Positions 37,302 to 46,904 are shown, counted from the first letter of the stretch. The stretch: DNA of 64,000 nt from Dictyobacter kobayashii (GCF_003967555.1 NZ_BIFS01000002.1:558001-622000), one strand, 5' to 3'. Notes: a model not told the origin generated them from the sequence alone. Translations and numbers: made by a program.

Positions 37302-38624
37302 TTGATTGGGAACAGCTTGCTAATGGATAATACAACAACCAGGGTTGATATTCACCGGCGGCTAGATCAGCTCTTCCGCGAAGAGGGTGGCCGCGTACGG
37401 GCGGCCTTGATCAGTCGGTTACGAGATTTTGAGCTGGCCGAGGATGTTTTACAGGAAGCTTTTCTGAGCGCGATTGAGCATTGGTCTCAAGAAGGTACAC
37501 CGACCAATCCCGCTGGCTGGTTGCTGGTGACGGCCCAACGCAAAGCCATCGATCGCCTGCGCCGTGCCCAGGTCTTGCTGCAAAAACAGGCCGAGATACA
37601 ATTATTGGGCACGCTCAGTGAGCACACTGAGGAACACTTAGCTGACGAGGTATTCCCAGATGAGCGCCTGAAGCTGATCTTTACCTGCTGCCATCCCGCC
37701 TTGAACCAGGATGCGCAGGTGGCCCTGACCCTGCAGACGCTGGGTGGCCTTTCAACCGCCGAAATAGCCCATGCCTTCCTGGTTGCTGAGACCACGATGG
37801 CTCAACGCCTGGTGCGAGCCAAACGCAAGATTCGCGACGCTGGCATCCCATATTCTGTTCCCGCGGCGCATCAACTTTCAGAGCGCCTGACGGGCGTACT
37901 GCTGGTGCTCTACCTCATTTTTAATGCCGGCTATATCTCAAGCCAGGGCGAGAGCTTACTGCGTAATGAGCTATGTGCCGAGGCCATTCGGCTCTGCCGG
38001 GCGCTTGTACTCCTGCTGCAACAGGTCGCTCCACCTGCCGAGCAAGCTGAGGCTCTGGGGCTGCTGGCTTTGATGCTGGTACATGACGCTCGTAAAGAGG
38101 CGCGCATTGGACCTAAAGGGGAGCTGATCATCCTTGAGGAACAGGATCGCAGCTTATGGGATCACAAACAGACGTGCGAAGGGATCGCGATCTTAGATCA
38201 GGCGATGCTGGCACGCAAACCTGGACCCTATCAAATTCAAGCCGCCATCAGTATCCTGCATTCGCAGGCCGCCAGTCCGGAAGAGACCGATTGGCTACAG
38301 ATCTCGTTGCTCTATGGCGCCTTAACCAAACATCAAAATTCACCGGTGATCTGGCTCAACTGGGTGGTAGCGGTGGCCATGGCCAGCACTCCTGCGCGCG
38401 GTCTTGAGTTACTCGCCGACCTGGAATCAGCCAATATGCAGAACTACTATCTCTTCCACGCCGCCCGCGCCGATCTACTGCGCCGCAACCAGCAATCGCA
38501 GGCAGCTCAGATAGCCTATCAGCGAGCCTTAGCCCTGACCCAGAATACTGTCGAACAGACCTTCCTCAAACGTCGCCTGGCCGAGCTAGTGCCCAAAACA
38601 GCTCATAGCCAGCTAGTACATTGA
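37302..38624 (+). CDS. ECF42-type sigma factor with C-terminal TPR-like extension
   Basis: 440 residues from a TTG at 37302, chosen for GAGGAG eight bases upstream (next ATG 37323). Sigma region 2: FRVRAALISRLRDFELAEDVLQ-like sequence, with AGWLLVTAQRKAIDRLRR. Region 4: LTLQTLGGLSTAEIAHAFLV and TMAQRLVRAKRKI. After residue 190 a large C-terminal extension (RLTGVLLVLYLIFNAGY, then LCRALVLLLQQ, LGLLALMLVHDAR, YQIQAAISILHSQA) replaces the usual anti-sigma control; this is characteristic of ECF42. With the DGPF neighbour it forms a known two-gene pair. Confidence 0.88.
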   Translation: MIGNSLLMDNTTTRVDIHRRLDQLFREEGGRVRAALISRLRDFELAEDVLQEAFLSAIEHWSQEGTPTNPAGWLLVTAQRKAIDRLRRAQVLLQKQAEIQLLGTLSEHTEEHLADEVFPDERLKLIFTCCHPALNQDAQVALTLQTLGGLSTAEIAHAFLVAETTMAQRLVRAKRKIRDAGIPYSVPAAHQLSERLTGVLLVLYLIFNAGYISSQGESLLRNELCAEAIRLCRALVLLLQQVAPPAEQAEALGLLALMLVHDARKEARIGPKGELIILEEQDRSLWDHKQTCEGIAILDQAMLARKPGPYQIQAAISILHSQAASPEETDWLQISLLYGALTKHQNSPVIWLNWVVAVAMASTPARGLELLADLESANMQNYYLFHAARADLLRRNQQSQAAQIAYQRALALTQNTVEQTFLKRRLAELVPKTAHSQLVH

Positions 38625-38643
38625 GACCCCGAAAAACCTATGT

Positions 38644-38686
38644 TATACTGGGGCTCTCAAAATTGATGAAAGAGAACCCCAGTATA
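38644..38686 (+). terminator. Hairpin terminator of the sigma-factor gene
   Basis: TATACTGGGG (38644-38653) plus TCTC pairs with GAGA plus CCCCAGTATA (38677-38686). Starts 19 bases after the stop. Confidence 0.6.
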
Positions 38687-38764
38687 CGTAGTCCCCAATC
38701 GGAAAACACTACCTCTGCGTGAACTGGCGGTTGAGAAACTCTTGCATGGAGAAAGGATTTGCTC

Positions 38765-39613
38765 ATGCCCCGGTTTCTGCACATGACCTATGACCTGGAC
38801 GATCCAGCAGTTATCTCGGTGATTGACCAGGTCTCGCTCTGGTCTGCTCGCTTCGGTTTCTTCCTTTTCGACCACCTGGAATTACGCCCCAACCTGAACA
38901 TCCTGGATCTGGCCTGTGGAACGGGTTTTCCGTTATTTGAGTTGGCCCAGATGCATGGCGCCTCCTGCCAGGTAACGGGAGTCGATATCTGGAAGTCAGC
39001 GATCGAGCGTGCCAGATTGAAGGCAAAGGCTGCTCAGTGCTCCAATGTGCAACTTGTGGAGGCGGATGCCACCCGGCTTCCTTTTGAGGATGGAAGCTTT
39101 GATCTGATTATTTCTAATCTGGGCATCAACAATTTTCCGGCTCCCGATGCGGTCCTGGCAGAATGTTTCCGTGTTTCTAAACCCGGGGCGCGCCTCGTCC
39201 TTACAACCAATCCGAGCGGACATATGACCGAGTTTTATGCGCTCTTCCGTCAGACGCTGTTGGAACTCCAGAAGCCGGTCTACCTGGAACGTTTACAGGC
39301 CCATGAAGCGCATCGAGGATCAAAAGAGTCCCTCAGCGACCAGCTTCGAGCAGCCGGGTTTCGCGTAGGCAAGATCAGAGAAAGTCAGTTTCACTTACGC
39401 TACCTGGATGGCAGCGCCTTTTTCACTCATTTTTTAACGCAGATTGGCTTCTTGGAGGGTTGGAGGCGAGTGGTCGATCAAGAAGACGAGGAGCGCGTCT
39501 TCGCACTCCTCGAAAACAAGCTTAACCTGATAGCACATGCTGCTGGAGAACTCCGTTTGACGGTGCCCATGCTGTATATGGAGGGAGAGAAACAATATCG
39601 CCACCAGCATTAG
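38765..39613 (+). CDS. SAM-dependent methyltransferase (UbiE/MenG type)
   Basis: 282 residues, ATG 38765 with GAGAAAGGA upstream. Core Rossmann motifs: NILDLACGTGFPLFELAQ (motif I, about 47-64), QVTGVDIWKSAIERAR (motif II), VEADATRLPFEDGSFDLIIS (motif post II/III) and FRVSKPGARLVLTTNPSG. The C-terminal 100 residues form a lid domain with a SLSDQLRAAGFRVGKIRES segment. The D-A-T-x-L-P-F-x-D-G-S-F-D pattern is that of methyltransferase 11 (UbiE-like). Substrate unknown; it stands alone between terminators. Confidence 0.82.
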   Translation: MPRFLHMTYDLDDPAVISVIDQVSLWSARFGFFLFDHLELRPNLNILDLACGTGFPLFELAQMHGASCQVTGVDIWKSAIERARLKAKAAQCSNVQLVEADATRLPFEDGSFDLIISNLGINNFPAPDAVLAECFRVSKPGARLVLTTNPSGHMTEFYALFRQTLLELQKPVYLERLQAHEAHRGSKESLSDQLRAAGFRVGKIRESQFHLRYLDGSAFFTHFLTQIGFLEGWRRVVDQEDEERVFALLENKLNLIAHAAGELRLTVPMLYMEGEKQYRHQH

Positions 39614-39751
39614 AAACAACAGTGTATTCAACATTAACAAAATAAATAAGCACATATTATTACTTCTACAGATGCACAAATTACCAATATACTTGACATG
39701 TATTAGACAATATTTTAAAGCTTATAAGAAATGCTAAGGAGATAAAAAGAC

Positions 39752-40378
39752 ATGGATACTCAGCAGGAACAGCAGCAGAAGATATTAGAAAAGCCGATTA
39801 TTAATATAACAGGCGAGAAAGTAGCGCTGGGTCCAATCCGGCGCGATCAGATACCAATCTATCATCGCTGGATCAATGATTTCGCAGTTCTGCGTACACT
39901 GCATATTCCCCGACCCAGTACGCTGGAAGAAATTCAAGCCTATTTTGACAAGGATGTGGAGGAAGAGAGACAACGCCGCGTCATCCACTTCACTGTCTAT
40001 GAGCGGACGACTCTGACACCAATTGGGCGGGTCGATCTGGAGGAGATCAGCTATCGGGATCGCCGGGCCGAATTTGGAATTGAGATTGGAGAGGCCGACT
40101 ATCGTGGGCGCGGCTATGGGACCGAGGCGACACGCCTTATGCTGGATTATGCCTTTACTGGCCTGGGTCTACATAATATCGGCCTGCAAACCTGGGAGTA
40201 TAATCTGGCGGCCCAGGCCGCTTATAAAAAGGCTGGCTTCCGTGAAGTAGGGCGCCGTCGTCAGTGCAAGTTCATGGGCGGCCAACTCTGGGATATCGTT
40301 TACATGGATTGCCTCTCAACCGAATTTGTCAGTCCTGTTTTGAGCAAAATCATGGTGCCCGATGAGATACGCTCATAA
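39752..40378 (+). CDS. RimJ/RimL-type GNAT N-acetyltransferase
   Basis: 208 residues, ATG 39752 with CTAAGGAG upstream. Begins after a 20-residue polar lead with KVALGPIRRDQIPIYHRWIND, typical of RimJ/RimL. EFGIEIGEADYRGRGYGTEA (about 108-127) holds the R-G-x-G-x-G/T acetyl-CoA loop, and LHNIGLQTWEYNLAAQAAYKK, AGFREVGRRRQ the C-terminal signature. May acetylate a protein N-terminus, an antibiotic or a polyamine. A TTGACA at 39693 is a plausible -35 box but no good -10 follows. Confidence 0.85.
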   Translation: MDTQQEQQQKILEKPIINITGEKVALGPIRRDQIPIYHRWINDFAVLRTLHIPRPSTLEEIQAYFDKDVEEERQRRVIHFTVYERTTLTPIGRVDLEEISYRDRRAEFGIEIGEADYRGRGYGTEATRLMLDYAFTGLGLHNIGLQTWEYNLAAQAAYKKAGFREVGRRRQCKFMGGQLWDIVYMDCLSTEFVSPVLSKIMVPDEIRS

Positions 40379-40410
40379 GCAATATAATCACTGGTCAAGT
40401 ACAGTGATTA

Positions 40411-41907
40411 TTAGCCAATCGATCTGCGGCGTAGCATGCTTGTATCTGGCTGCTCGTGTATGACCTGGCTTAAGATGGCGATACCTTTGCGTATACGTGC
40501 TGGTGAATTAGAGCTAAAGCTCAGGCGCATGGCCGGGGGCATATCGGGCAAGACATAGAAGGCGCTGCCAGGAGCCATACCAATCCCGCGCTGGATACCA
40601 GTCAGGTAGAGCTGGCGCTCATCGATGTGGGTCGGTAATTTGACCCAGATACAAAGGCCCCCTGCTGGCGCTAACCAGCTACATTCGGGCAGGTATCGCT
40701 CCAAAGCCGCGAGCATCGCATCTCGCCTCTCTCAATAGAGAGGACGAAGTTGTTGAATATGTGCCTGGAGCAGGTGCCGCTTGAGGTAGTGGGCCAGAGC
40801 ATGCTGCAAGATCGGGGAGCAGAGCAGGTCACTGCTGCGTTTGGCGCTGGCCAACGCCTGCATCTGCTCAGGCGCAGCCACAACCGCGCACAAGCGCAAG
40901 GCTGGCAGCAACACTTTTGAGAAGCTGAATAGATAGATAATTTGCCCACTGCTATCGCTGGTCTTCAGCGGCAATGGTGCCTGCTGGTCATAGTAGAGCA
41001 GGCCATAAATATCATCTTCCACAATCAGCAGATTATAGCGCCTGGCTAGTTGGAGCAGCGCCTCCCTGCGTTCCGCAGCCAGCGAGCTGCCAGTTGGATT
41101 ATTGAAGGTAGGAATCAAATACAGCATGCGTGGCCGATAGTGCTGGCAGGCCTCTTCTAAGGCTTCTAACTGGATGCCATCATGGTCTGTTGGAATGCTG
41201 ACAATGCGTTGCCGACGCAAAGCGGCCAACTCCAACAGACCGACATAAGTAGGCTCTTCAACCAGGATAACATCTTCAGGGGTCACACAGGAACGCAGCA
41301 CAAGATCGATGCCTTGCTGTGCGCCCGCAGTGATAAGCACATTATCGGGCGCCGTCACAACACCGCGATCCAGCAACAGGCGAGCCACCTACTCGCGCAA
41401 TACTAACTCTCCCTGGGTAGGTCCATAACCGAGGGCACAGGGCATCTCAAGCACAGCCCGCATGGCGCGTTGGAACTCTACAGTTGGATAGGTTTCAAAA
41501 GCAGGCGTTACCTGAGCAAAGGAGATTATCTCACTCTGCTCACTCAAGCGCATCATGTCAGCCAGCACACCTTGACTCAACCATTCGGGTGGAGGCTGGG
41601 CACGGGCCAGGCGCACACCACTATGTAGCCCAGTCGGAATGGGTAGGGCCTCGCACACAAAGGTTCCTCGTCCTACCACAGACTCAATCAGACCTTCCGC
41701 CTGCAATTCAGCATAGGCCGTATGCACGGTCAGCCTGGTCAGGCCATGCTCGCTGGCCAGTTGTCGCACAGTCGGAAGCCGCGCCCCGGCCAGCAGAGCA
41801 CCGCTACGAATATATTCGCGAATCTGCTCAACAAGTTGCTGATACAAAGGAAGGGTGTCCGCCCGTTGTAAGGTTATTTCCCTTTGCGGGCATTGCTTGC
41901 GCAACAC
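40411..41907 (-). pseudogene. MocR-type regulator (GntR plus aminotransferase) with two nonsense codons
   Basis: About 495 codons in one uninterrupted frame but with TAG at 41389-41391 and TGA at 40732-40734. The N-terminal GntR winged helix is intact (LPLYQQLVEQIREYIRSG, ARLPTVRQLASEHGLTRLTV). The fold type I aminotransferase part has ITAGAQQGIDLVL, IPTFNNPTGSS, IVEDDIYGLLYYD and the PLP-lysine segment YLFSFSKVLLPALR, and the C-terminal part resumes AMLAALERYLPECSW. Both stops fit C-to-T changes (CAG to TAG, CGA to TGA). MocR proteins normally sense PLP or amino acids and regulate a divergent gene. The first ten residues overlap the opposite gene, so the true 5' end may be lost too. Confidence 0.75.
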
Positions 41908-42893
41908 TATTCAAGCTCAAATTTCCCCTTAACAGCCGACAATGTGTTAATTACGACGGGCTCCCAGCAAGCTCTGGATCTGCTGGGAAACTTTTTATTG
42001 ATCCAGGTGAGCATGTGCTGGTTGAGAATCCTACCTATCTGGGAGCGCTGCAGGCCTGGAATGCCTACGGCGTACAATACCAGACGGTTTCAACCGATGA
42101 GCAGGGTATGAAGGTTGAAGAGCTGGAGCCACTGCTGTCCACACATCCCCGCTGGATCTATGCGCTCCCCAATTTCCAAAATCCATCTGGCACAACATTA
42201 CCATTGAGCCGGCGCCAGCGCCTGCTTGAACTGGCGCGGCAATATCAGGTACCAATAATCGAAGATGATCCTTATGGACAATTGCGCTTCAGTGGAGAAG
42301 CAGTGCCCTCTCTATTGCATCTAGCAAGTTCTGAGGCCGCTACATCCCAGGAATTACCGGTCATTTATCTGGGAACATTTTCAAAAGTATTGGCTCCCGG
42401 GCTACGCGTTGGCTGGATGATCGGTCCACAGCAGGTCATCAATAAACTGGCTCAGGCCAAGCAGGGTGTGGACTTAAATACGGCCACCTTAAATCAGATG
42501 ATCGCTTATGAAACCCTGCGCAGTGGCTTTTTACAGCAACACACCCGATACATCTGTGAGCAATATCGCACACGGCTCGATGCCATGCTGGCAGCCCTGA
42601 CACGTTTTTTCCCGGCCTCAACACACTGGACGCAGCCAGATGGTGGCCTTTTCCTCTGGGTTACCTTGCCTGAAGGAATAGATGCGCGCGAACTCCTGCA
42701 ACGGGCCATCGCTGAAAAGGTAGCCTTCGTACCAGGAACAGCTTTCCACGCCAATGGTGGTGGCGAAAACACGCTGCGCTTAAACTTCTCTAATGCATCC
42801 CCAGCTCGCATTCAAGAAGGGATCGCCCGTCTCGGTACCCTCTTGCCTTCAGAAGCCGGGCTAACAACGGCATCGGGTCACTCCCTTGCATAG
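41884..42893 (+). pseudogene. 5'-truncated PLP-dependent aminotransferase (2-aminoadipate aminotransferase-like)
   Basis: The aminotransferase starts abruptly: readable protein begins RALLAQHYSSSNFPLTADN, VLITTGSQQALDLLG, about 90 residues into the fold, and the sequence to its left is the start of the opposite MocR gene. The remaining 330 residues are good: VENPTYLGALQAW, ALPNFQNPSGTTLPLSRRQR, IIEDDPYGQLRF, and YLGTFSKVLAPGLRVGW with the PLP lysine. A frame break near 41988-41990 (one A missing from AAA) separates the first 35 codons. A deletion between two divergent genes that removed both 5' ends would explain the junction near 41.88 kb. Confidence 0.7.
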
Positions 42894-42915
42894 GTGCACT
42901 GACGCGCCCGAGCTG

Positions 42916-42974
42916 TTTTGCTTATGTATAGCGGACAATGTGCCCAGCACATTGTCCGCTATACATAAGCAAAA
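42916..42974. terminator. Perfect 28-bp hairpin terminator between convergent genes
   Basis: Arms 42916-42943 and 42947-42974, CCA loop, with TTTTT immediately after the right arm. Confidence 0.8.
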
Positions 42975-43042
42975 TTTTTAAACGCCTGAGGTACGAAACT
43001 GCATGGACAGAGATTACGTAGGTCATGAGTATCAAGCACGCT

Positions 43043-44419
43043 CTAGGAGACAAGGGCGGCCACGACTTCTGGCTCTTCCAGTCGGAAGACGCCACGCTCC
43101 TCTTGATAAGAGAAAAGCTCGGCATAACGTCCCCAATTAATGGCGGTCTCCAACTGCGACCAGGATTCATCTTCGCTAAAGTGTTGCTGGAGCTCGTTAA
43201 GGAAACGCTCTTCAGGCAGGGTATGGCTTGGTTCGCGCGCAAGGTCACGCACGATATGCCTGAGCATGGTCACGTTCTTGATCGCTTGCTGGCGGAAAAG
43301 ATCCTTCTCTTCCAGTACGCCTGCCTCAGCGAAGCGCTTGCCGGTCTCGGTCAGGATAAGATCGCCTTCCTGGGCTTCAGCGAAACCAAGGATATGGGCG
43401 GCATCGATCATTGGCAGCAGATCGTCTACTTCCAGTTGCAGGTCACGGCCCAGCTGATAGAGATCTTCCCGATCACCTTTAGAGTGCACCAGTTCCAATA
43501 AACCGGTCACATCACTGATAGCTACATGCGGCAATACCTGATATGGCTGTTGTTTCACAGGTGCCAGCTTGCTGCTCGTCCCCTTCTTCTCTTGCGGCAT
43601 CAAACTCGCGATATCGGCGCGCGGACTGGTCATAATGCGATAGATCAGGTCCACCATCTTCGTATAATTATCGTTGTTGGCATCCCTCTGTTCCATAGGC
43701 AGGCCAGGCAACTCCACCCTGATGATACCCGGATTGGCACCCAACACAACGATGCGGTCGGCCATCAACACAGCATCATCGATATTGTGCGTCACCATTA
43801 AAATGGTGCGCGTCGGGATTTTATGTTCGCGCCAGAGGCTCAATAACTCTTTGCGCAGATTAGCGGCGGTCAACACATCCAGGGCGCTGAATGGCTCGTC
43901 CATGAAGAGTAGCTCCGGCTCTACCACCAGGGCGCGGGCGAAACCGACACGCTGGCGCATACCGCCTGAAAGCTCCTTAGGATAAGCATCTTCAAACCCA
44001 TCCAGACCGATAGTGTCAATCGCGGCCAGTGAGCGGCGCATGCGCTGGGTGGGAGGCACTTCCTGCGCTTCCAGACCCAGTTCTACGTTTTGTAGCACGG
44101 TCAGCCAGGGAAAGAGAGCAAAGGTCTGGAAGACGATAGACAGATGTGGGTTAGTCCCATACTGGGGCACCCCTTTGAATAATACCTGTCCTTCAGTGGG
44201 CCGCAACAGGCCGGCCAGGATGCGCAAAAGGGTAGATTTACCGGAGCCCGAGGGACCCAGCAAAGCCACAAACTCGCCTGCATTGATCTTTAAATTGATA
44301 TCGTCCAGCACCACAGGAGGATTGACGCCACGTGGACGTTTACCATCCATGTCGTAGATCTTTTTAATGTTGCGTGCCTCCAGCAATGTCTCGCCGGGAT
44401 GAATGTTGAAATTGGCCAT
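43043..44419 (-). CDS. ABC transporter ATPase with C-terminal AAA-associated domain
   Basis: 458 residues, ATG 44419 with GGAGGA upstream. Residues 1-270 are an ABC ATPase of the nitrate/sulfonate class: Walker A LLGPSGSGKSTLLR, Q-loop IVFQTFALFPW, signature LSGGMRQRVGFARA, Walker B LLFMDEPFSALD. Residues 300-450 are an extra domain (DVTGLLELVHSKGDREDLYQ, VDDLLPMIDAAHILGF, EEKDLFRQQAIKNVTMLRHI) matching the AAA-associated C-terminal domain (PF09821 type), thought to regulate such importers. It starts 16 bases after the double permease. Confidence 0.86.
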   Translation of the reverse strand: MANFNIHPGETLLEARNIKKIYDMDGKRPRGVNPPVVLDDINLKINAGEFVALLGPSGSGKSTLLRILAGLLRPTEGQVLFKGVPQYGTNPHLSIVFQTFALFPWLTVLQNVELGLEAQEVPPTQRMRRSLAAIDTIGLDGFEDAYPKELSGGMRQRVGFARALVVEPELLFMDEPFSALDVLTAANLRKELLSLWREHKIPTRTILMVTHNIDDAVLMADRIVVLGANPGIIRVELPGLPMEQRDANNDNYTKMVDLIYRIMTSPRADIASLMPQEKKGTSSKLAPVKQQPYQVLPHVAISDVTGLLELVHSKGDREDLYQLGRDLQLEVDDLLPMIDAAHILGFAEAQEGDLILTETGKRFAEAGVLEEKDLFRQQAIKNVTMLRHIVRDLAREPSHTLPEERFLNELQQHFSEDESWSQLETAINWGRYAELFSYQEERGVFRLEEPEVVAALVS

Positions 44420-44435
44420 GGTTCTATCCTCCTCT

Positions 44436-46250
44436 TTAACCCAATGTATAGCGACGCTCGGCCAGACCATAGAGGCGCTTCCAGAGCAAGCGATTAATCA
44501 ATATAACAACGGCGGCCATCATGAGGGTAGCCGCTAAGAGTATCGCGAATTTCCCATCGGCACCCGATGCGGCGATGACAGCGCCCAGACCAAATGTGCT
44601 GACAGTCTTTCCATTAAAGGTTACATATTCCGAGACCACACTCGCGTTCCAGGCTCCCCCACTGGCCGTTAACATGCCTGTCACCAGGTAAGGGAAGATC
44701 GCTGGCAGGATCAAGGTACGCCAGCGGCGCCAGCGCGTGACATGATAAATGGTGGTCGCCTCTTTGAGGTCGCCAGGGATAGACATAGCGCCAGCGATAA
44801 TATTAAAGAGCATATACCACTGCGTACCCAATAACATCAGCAAGATAGCGGCCAGGGAGAGCCCACCGGGTAGTCCCACCAGGGCGACCAGCAAAATCGG
44901 GAACAGGGCGGTCGCCGGGATCGAGGCGACAACCTGTACAACTGGCTGCAAACGCTTGGACCATTTGGGCGAGAGCCCGATGGCGACCCCAACCGGAATC
45001 GTCCAGGCCAGGCCAATCAAGAGCGCAACCATGGTGCGCAAAAAGGTGGCACCCGCCGCCAGTACGATCTGGCCCCAGGTATCAAGGGTGACGGTGCGCA
45101 ATAACAGGAACATATTCCACAGGCCGATCAGCACACCAATCACCAGCACCACACCAAACACGATCTTGAGCAGGTTGCTCAAAGTAAAACGCCGCTGCTC
45201 GCCTTTATCGGCTGAGACCAAACTGCTCTCACCGGGCAGTGGCTGCAAACGATTTAGGATACCAGCCATCAGCGTTCCAATGGGCTGAAAGATACGCTGA
45301 TTGAGCGCACCTACCAGGGCCGAGCGCCGCAAGACATTGAGCACAGGAGAGGTGGGAGCATCACCTTCGCTATTCATCTCAAGCTTAAAACGGTCCGCCC
45401 AGGCTACCAACGGACGCCAGAAGAAGAAGTCCAGCAGAACAATTAAAGCGATCAGCGTTAGCAGACCCAGGATTAAAGCAACTACATCCCCTTTATTGGC
45501 GGCCGTCTGTAAGTAAGAACCCAGACCAGGCAATTGAAATGAACGCGAGCCCAGCACCAGCTGTTCAGAAGCCATTAAGAAGAACCAGCCACCGGCCCAG
45601 CTCATCATGCTGTTCCAGATTAAACCAATCATCGAGGCCGGCACTTCCAATTTAAGGAAACGCTGCCAGGGACGCAAACGTGCGACCGCCGAAAATTCTT
45701 TGAGGTCCTTAGGCAAAGTACGAGCAGAATGATAATAACTAAAGGTCATATTCCAGGCCTGGCTGGTGAAAATCAGGATAACACTTGCCAGTTCCAGACC
45801 AATATTTGAATGTGGAAAAAGTCCAACTAACGCCAGTACGACGCCAGGCAAAAATGACAAAATTGGAATACTTTGTAATATATCCAGTAACGGGACCATC
45901 ACACCATTGGCCCGCTTATTAGTGGCTGCGATATGACCATAAATGAGAGTAAAAATGATTGATAATATATATGCCAGGAACATACGTAGAAATGAATATC
46001 CGGCATAGATTGGTAAAGCGGTCGGCGATAAATCGATCTTCAGGGTTGGAGTTAGAGGGGCTGCCCAGCGCGACGCGGCAACGATAATAAGAGAAATAGC
46101 CGCGATCAGGGCCAGCGCAATGCCAAGATCGATAAAGCCCAGATGTTTGCGAGGCTCCTCGCGTGGTGGACGGTTCTGCCTGGGTGAGCTCGAACCACCC
46201 TGGAGCTGCTCACGCTCCTGTACGTTCTCGGGGATATAAACCTGAGCCAT
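44436..46250 (-). CDS. Fused double ABC permease, nitrate/sulfonate class
   Basis: 604 residues, ATG 46250 with GGAGG upstream. A proline-rich polar N-terminus, then two complete permease domains in tandem. First (about 40-285): FLAYILSIIFTLIYGHIAA with the EAA-like loop SAVARLRPWQRFLKLEVPASM. Second (about 365-600): TFLRTMVALLIGLAWTIPVG with the loop TTIYHVTRWRRWRTLILPAIF. A 75-residue linker joins them. The fusion supplies both membrane halves of one importer, so one gene plus the ATPase makes the core. No substrate-binding protein gene is adjacent. Confidence 0.86.
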   Translation of the reverse strand: MAQVYIPENVQEREQLQGGSSSPRQNRPPREEPRKHLGFIDLGIALALIAAISLIIVAASRWAAPLTPTLKIDLSPTALPIYAGYSFLRMFLAYILSIIFTLIYGHIAATNKRANGVMVPLLDILQSIPILSFLPGVVLALVGLFPHSNIGLELASVILIFTSQAWNMTFSYYHSARTLPKDLKEFSAVARLRPWQRFLKLEVPASMIGLIWNSMMSWAGGWFFLMASEQLVLGSRSFQLPGLGSYLQTAANKGDVVALILGLLTLIALIVLLDFFFWRPLVAWADRFKLEMNSEGDAPTSPVLNVLRRSALVGALNQRIFQPIGTLMAGILNRLQPLPGESSLVSADKGEQRRFTLSNLLKIVFGVVLVIGVLIGLWNMFLLLRTVTLDTWGQIVLAAGATFLRTMVALLIGLAWTIPVGVAIGLSPKWSKRLQPVVQVVASIPATALFPILLVALVGLPGGLSLAAILLMLLGTQWYMLFNIIAGAMSIPGDLKEATTIYHVTRWRRWRTLILPAIFPYLVTGMLTASGGAWNASVVSEYVTFNGKTVSTFGLGAVIAASGADGKFAILLAATLMMAAVVILINRLLWKRLYGLAERRYTLG

Positions 46251-46550
46251 CTCAGTACCTCCATCTATACGTCCTTGTTTTAATTAGACAGCACAGAGGA
46301 GCATACTTCAAGCACCTGGATCAAAGAAGCTGGCACACATCTACGTGGCATGCCCAACCAGGGTCCTGCAGGATCATCACTCGCGCTGCCCGCTGTAACG
46401 CTATTGAAAGATAAACAACTATGCATCGTTGTTCAGGATCGGCATTCATGCCAGAAAACCTTCTCTTTCCGTCATTGGCAGATGAAACTTTGTGATGTAC
46501 AGAGATGCCCTGCGACCTACATGCTTACTTCTCTTCATGAAAGAAGGCAC

Positions 46551-46573
46551 AAAAAAACCACCGTAAATGGTGG
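46551..46573 (-). terminator. Strong intrinsic terminator on the minus strand
   Basis: On the minus strand CCACC-ATTTAC-GGTGG is followed directly by seven Ts (46557-46551). Ends the small transcription unit starting near 46810. Confidence 0.75.
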
Positions 46574-46608
46574 CGCAACTCATAATTCACGGAAAACATG
46601 CAAAAACA

Positions 46609-46761
46609 TCATATGCGCATTGCATATTCCTTCCGTAGCAAGTCAGCCACAGCGCAGAGAGAAACGCTAAGCGCTCTCCTATACATATCACTCTTATTGG
46701 TGTCCGAAAGGACACACATTTTTGAACAAATCTGGAAAGGACTACCAGGGCCCTCGTCCAT
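46609..46761 (-). CDS. Candidate 50-residue small protein
   Basis: ATG 46761 has AAGGAAGG ten bases upstream on the minus strand. The protein has a polar first half with two cysteines and an amphipathic helix YRRALSVSLCAVADLLRKEY at its end. It sits inside a compact unit with a consensus promoter at 46846-46817 and a strong terminator at 46573-46551, about 260 bases in all. The same RNA contains stable hairpins (for example GGTGTCC/GGACACC at 46699-46716), so the product may instead be a structured non-coding RNA. A TTG at 46818 would overlap the -10 box and is rejected. Confidence 0.4.
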   Translation of the reverse strand: MDEGPGSPFQICSKMCVLSDTNKSDMYRRALSVSLCAVADLLRKEYAMRI

Positions 46762-46816
46762 AGCGAACTTACCTTCCTTTAGAATTACGTGAAACAAACA
46801 TTCTTTTTCCTGTGTC

Positions 46817-46846
46817 AATATACCCCTCTCTGCTTGCTCTTGTCAA
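46817..46846 (-). promoter_or_regulatory. Consensus sigma-70 promoter on the minus strand
   Basis: -35 TTGACA (46846-46841), 18-base spacer, -10 TATATT (46822-46817). One of the best promoter matches in the window; drives the 260-base unit. Confidence 0.65.
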
Positions 46847-46904
46847 GCTTATTTATGGGATATATTTTTTAAGTGAAGCTTCGCGCCTGCGGCGCTCGCT
46901 TTTA

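Noticed and set aside
41484..41883. N-terminal extension of the plus-strand aminotransferase frame
   Set aside because: It is the reverse of the MocR coding sequence and has no aminotransferase character.
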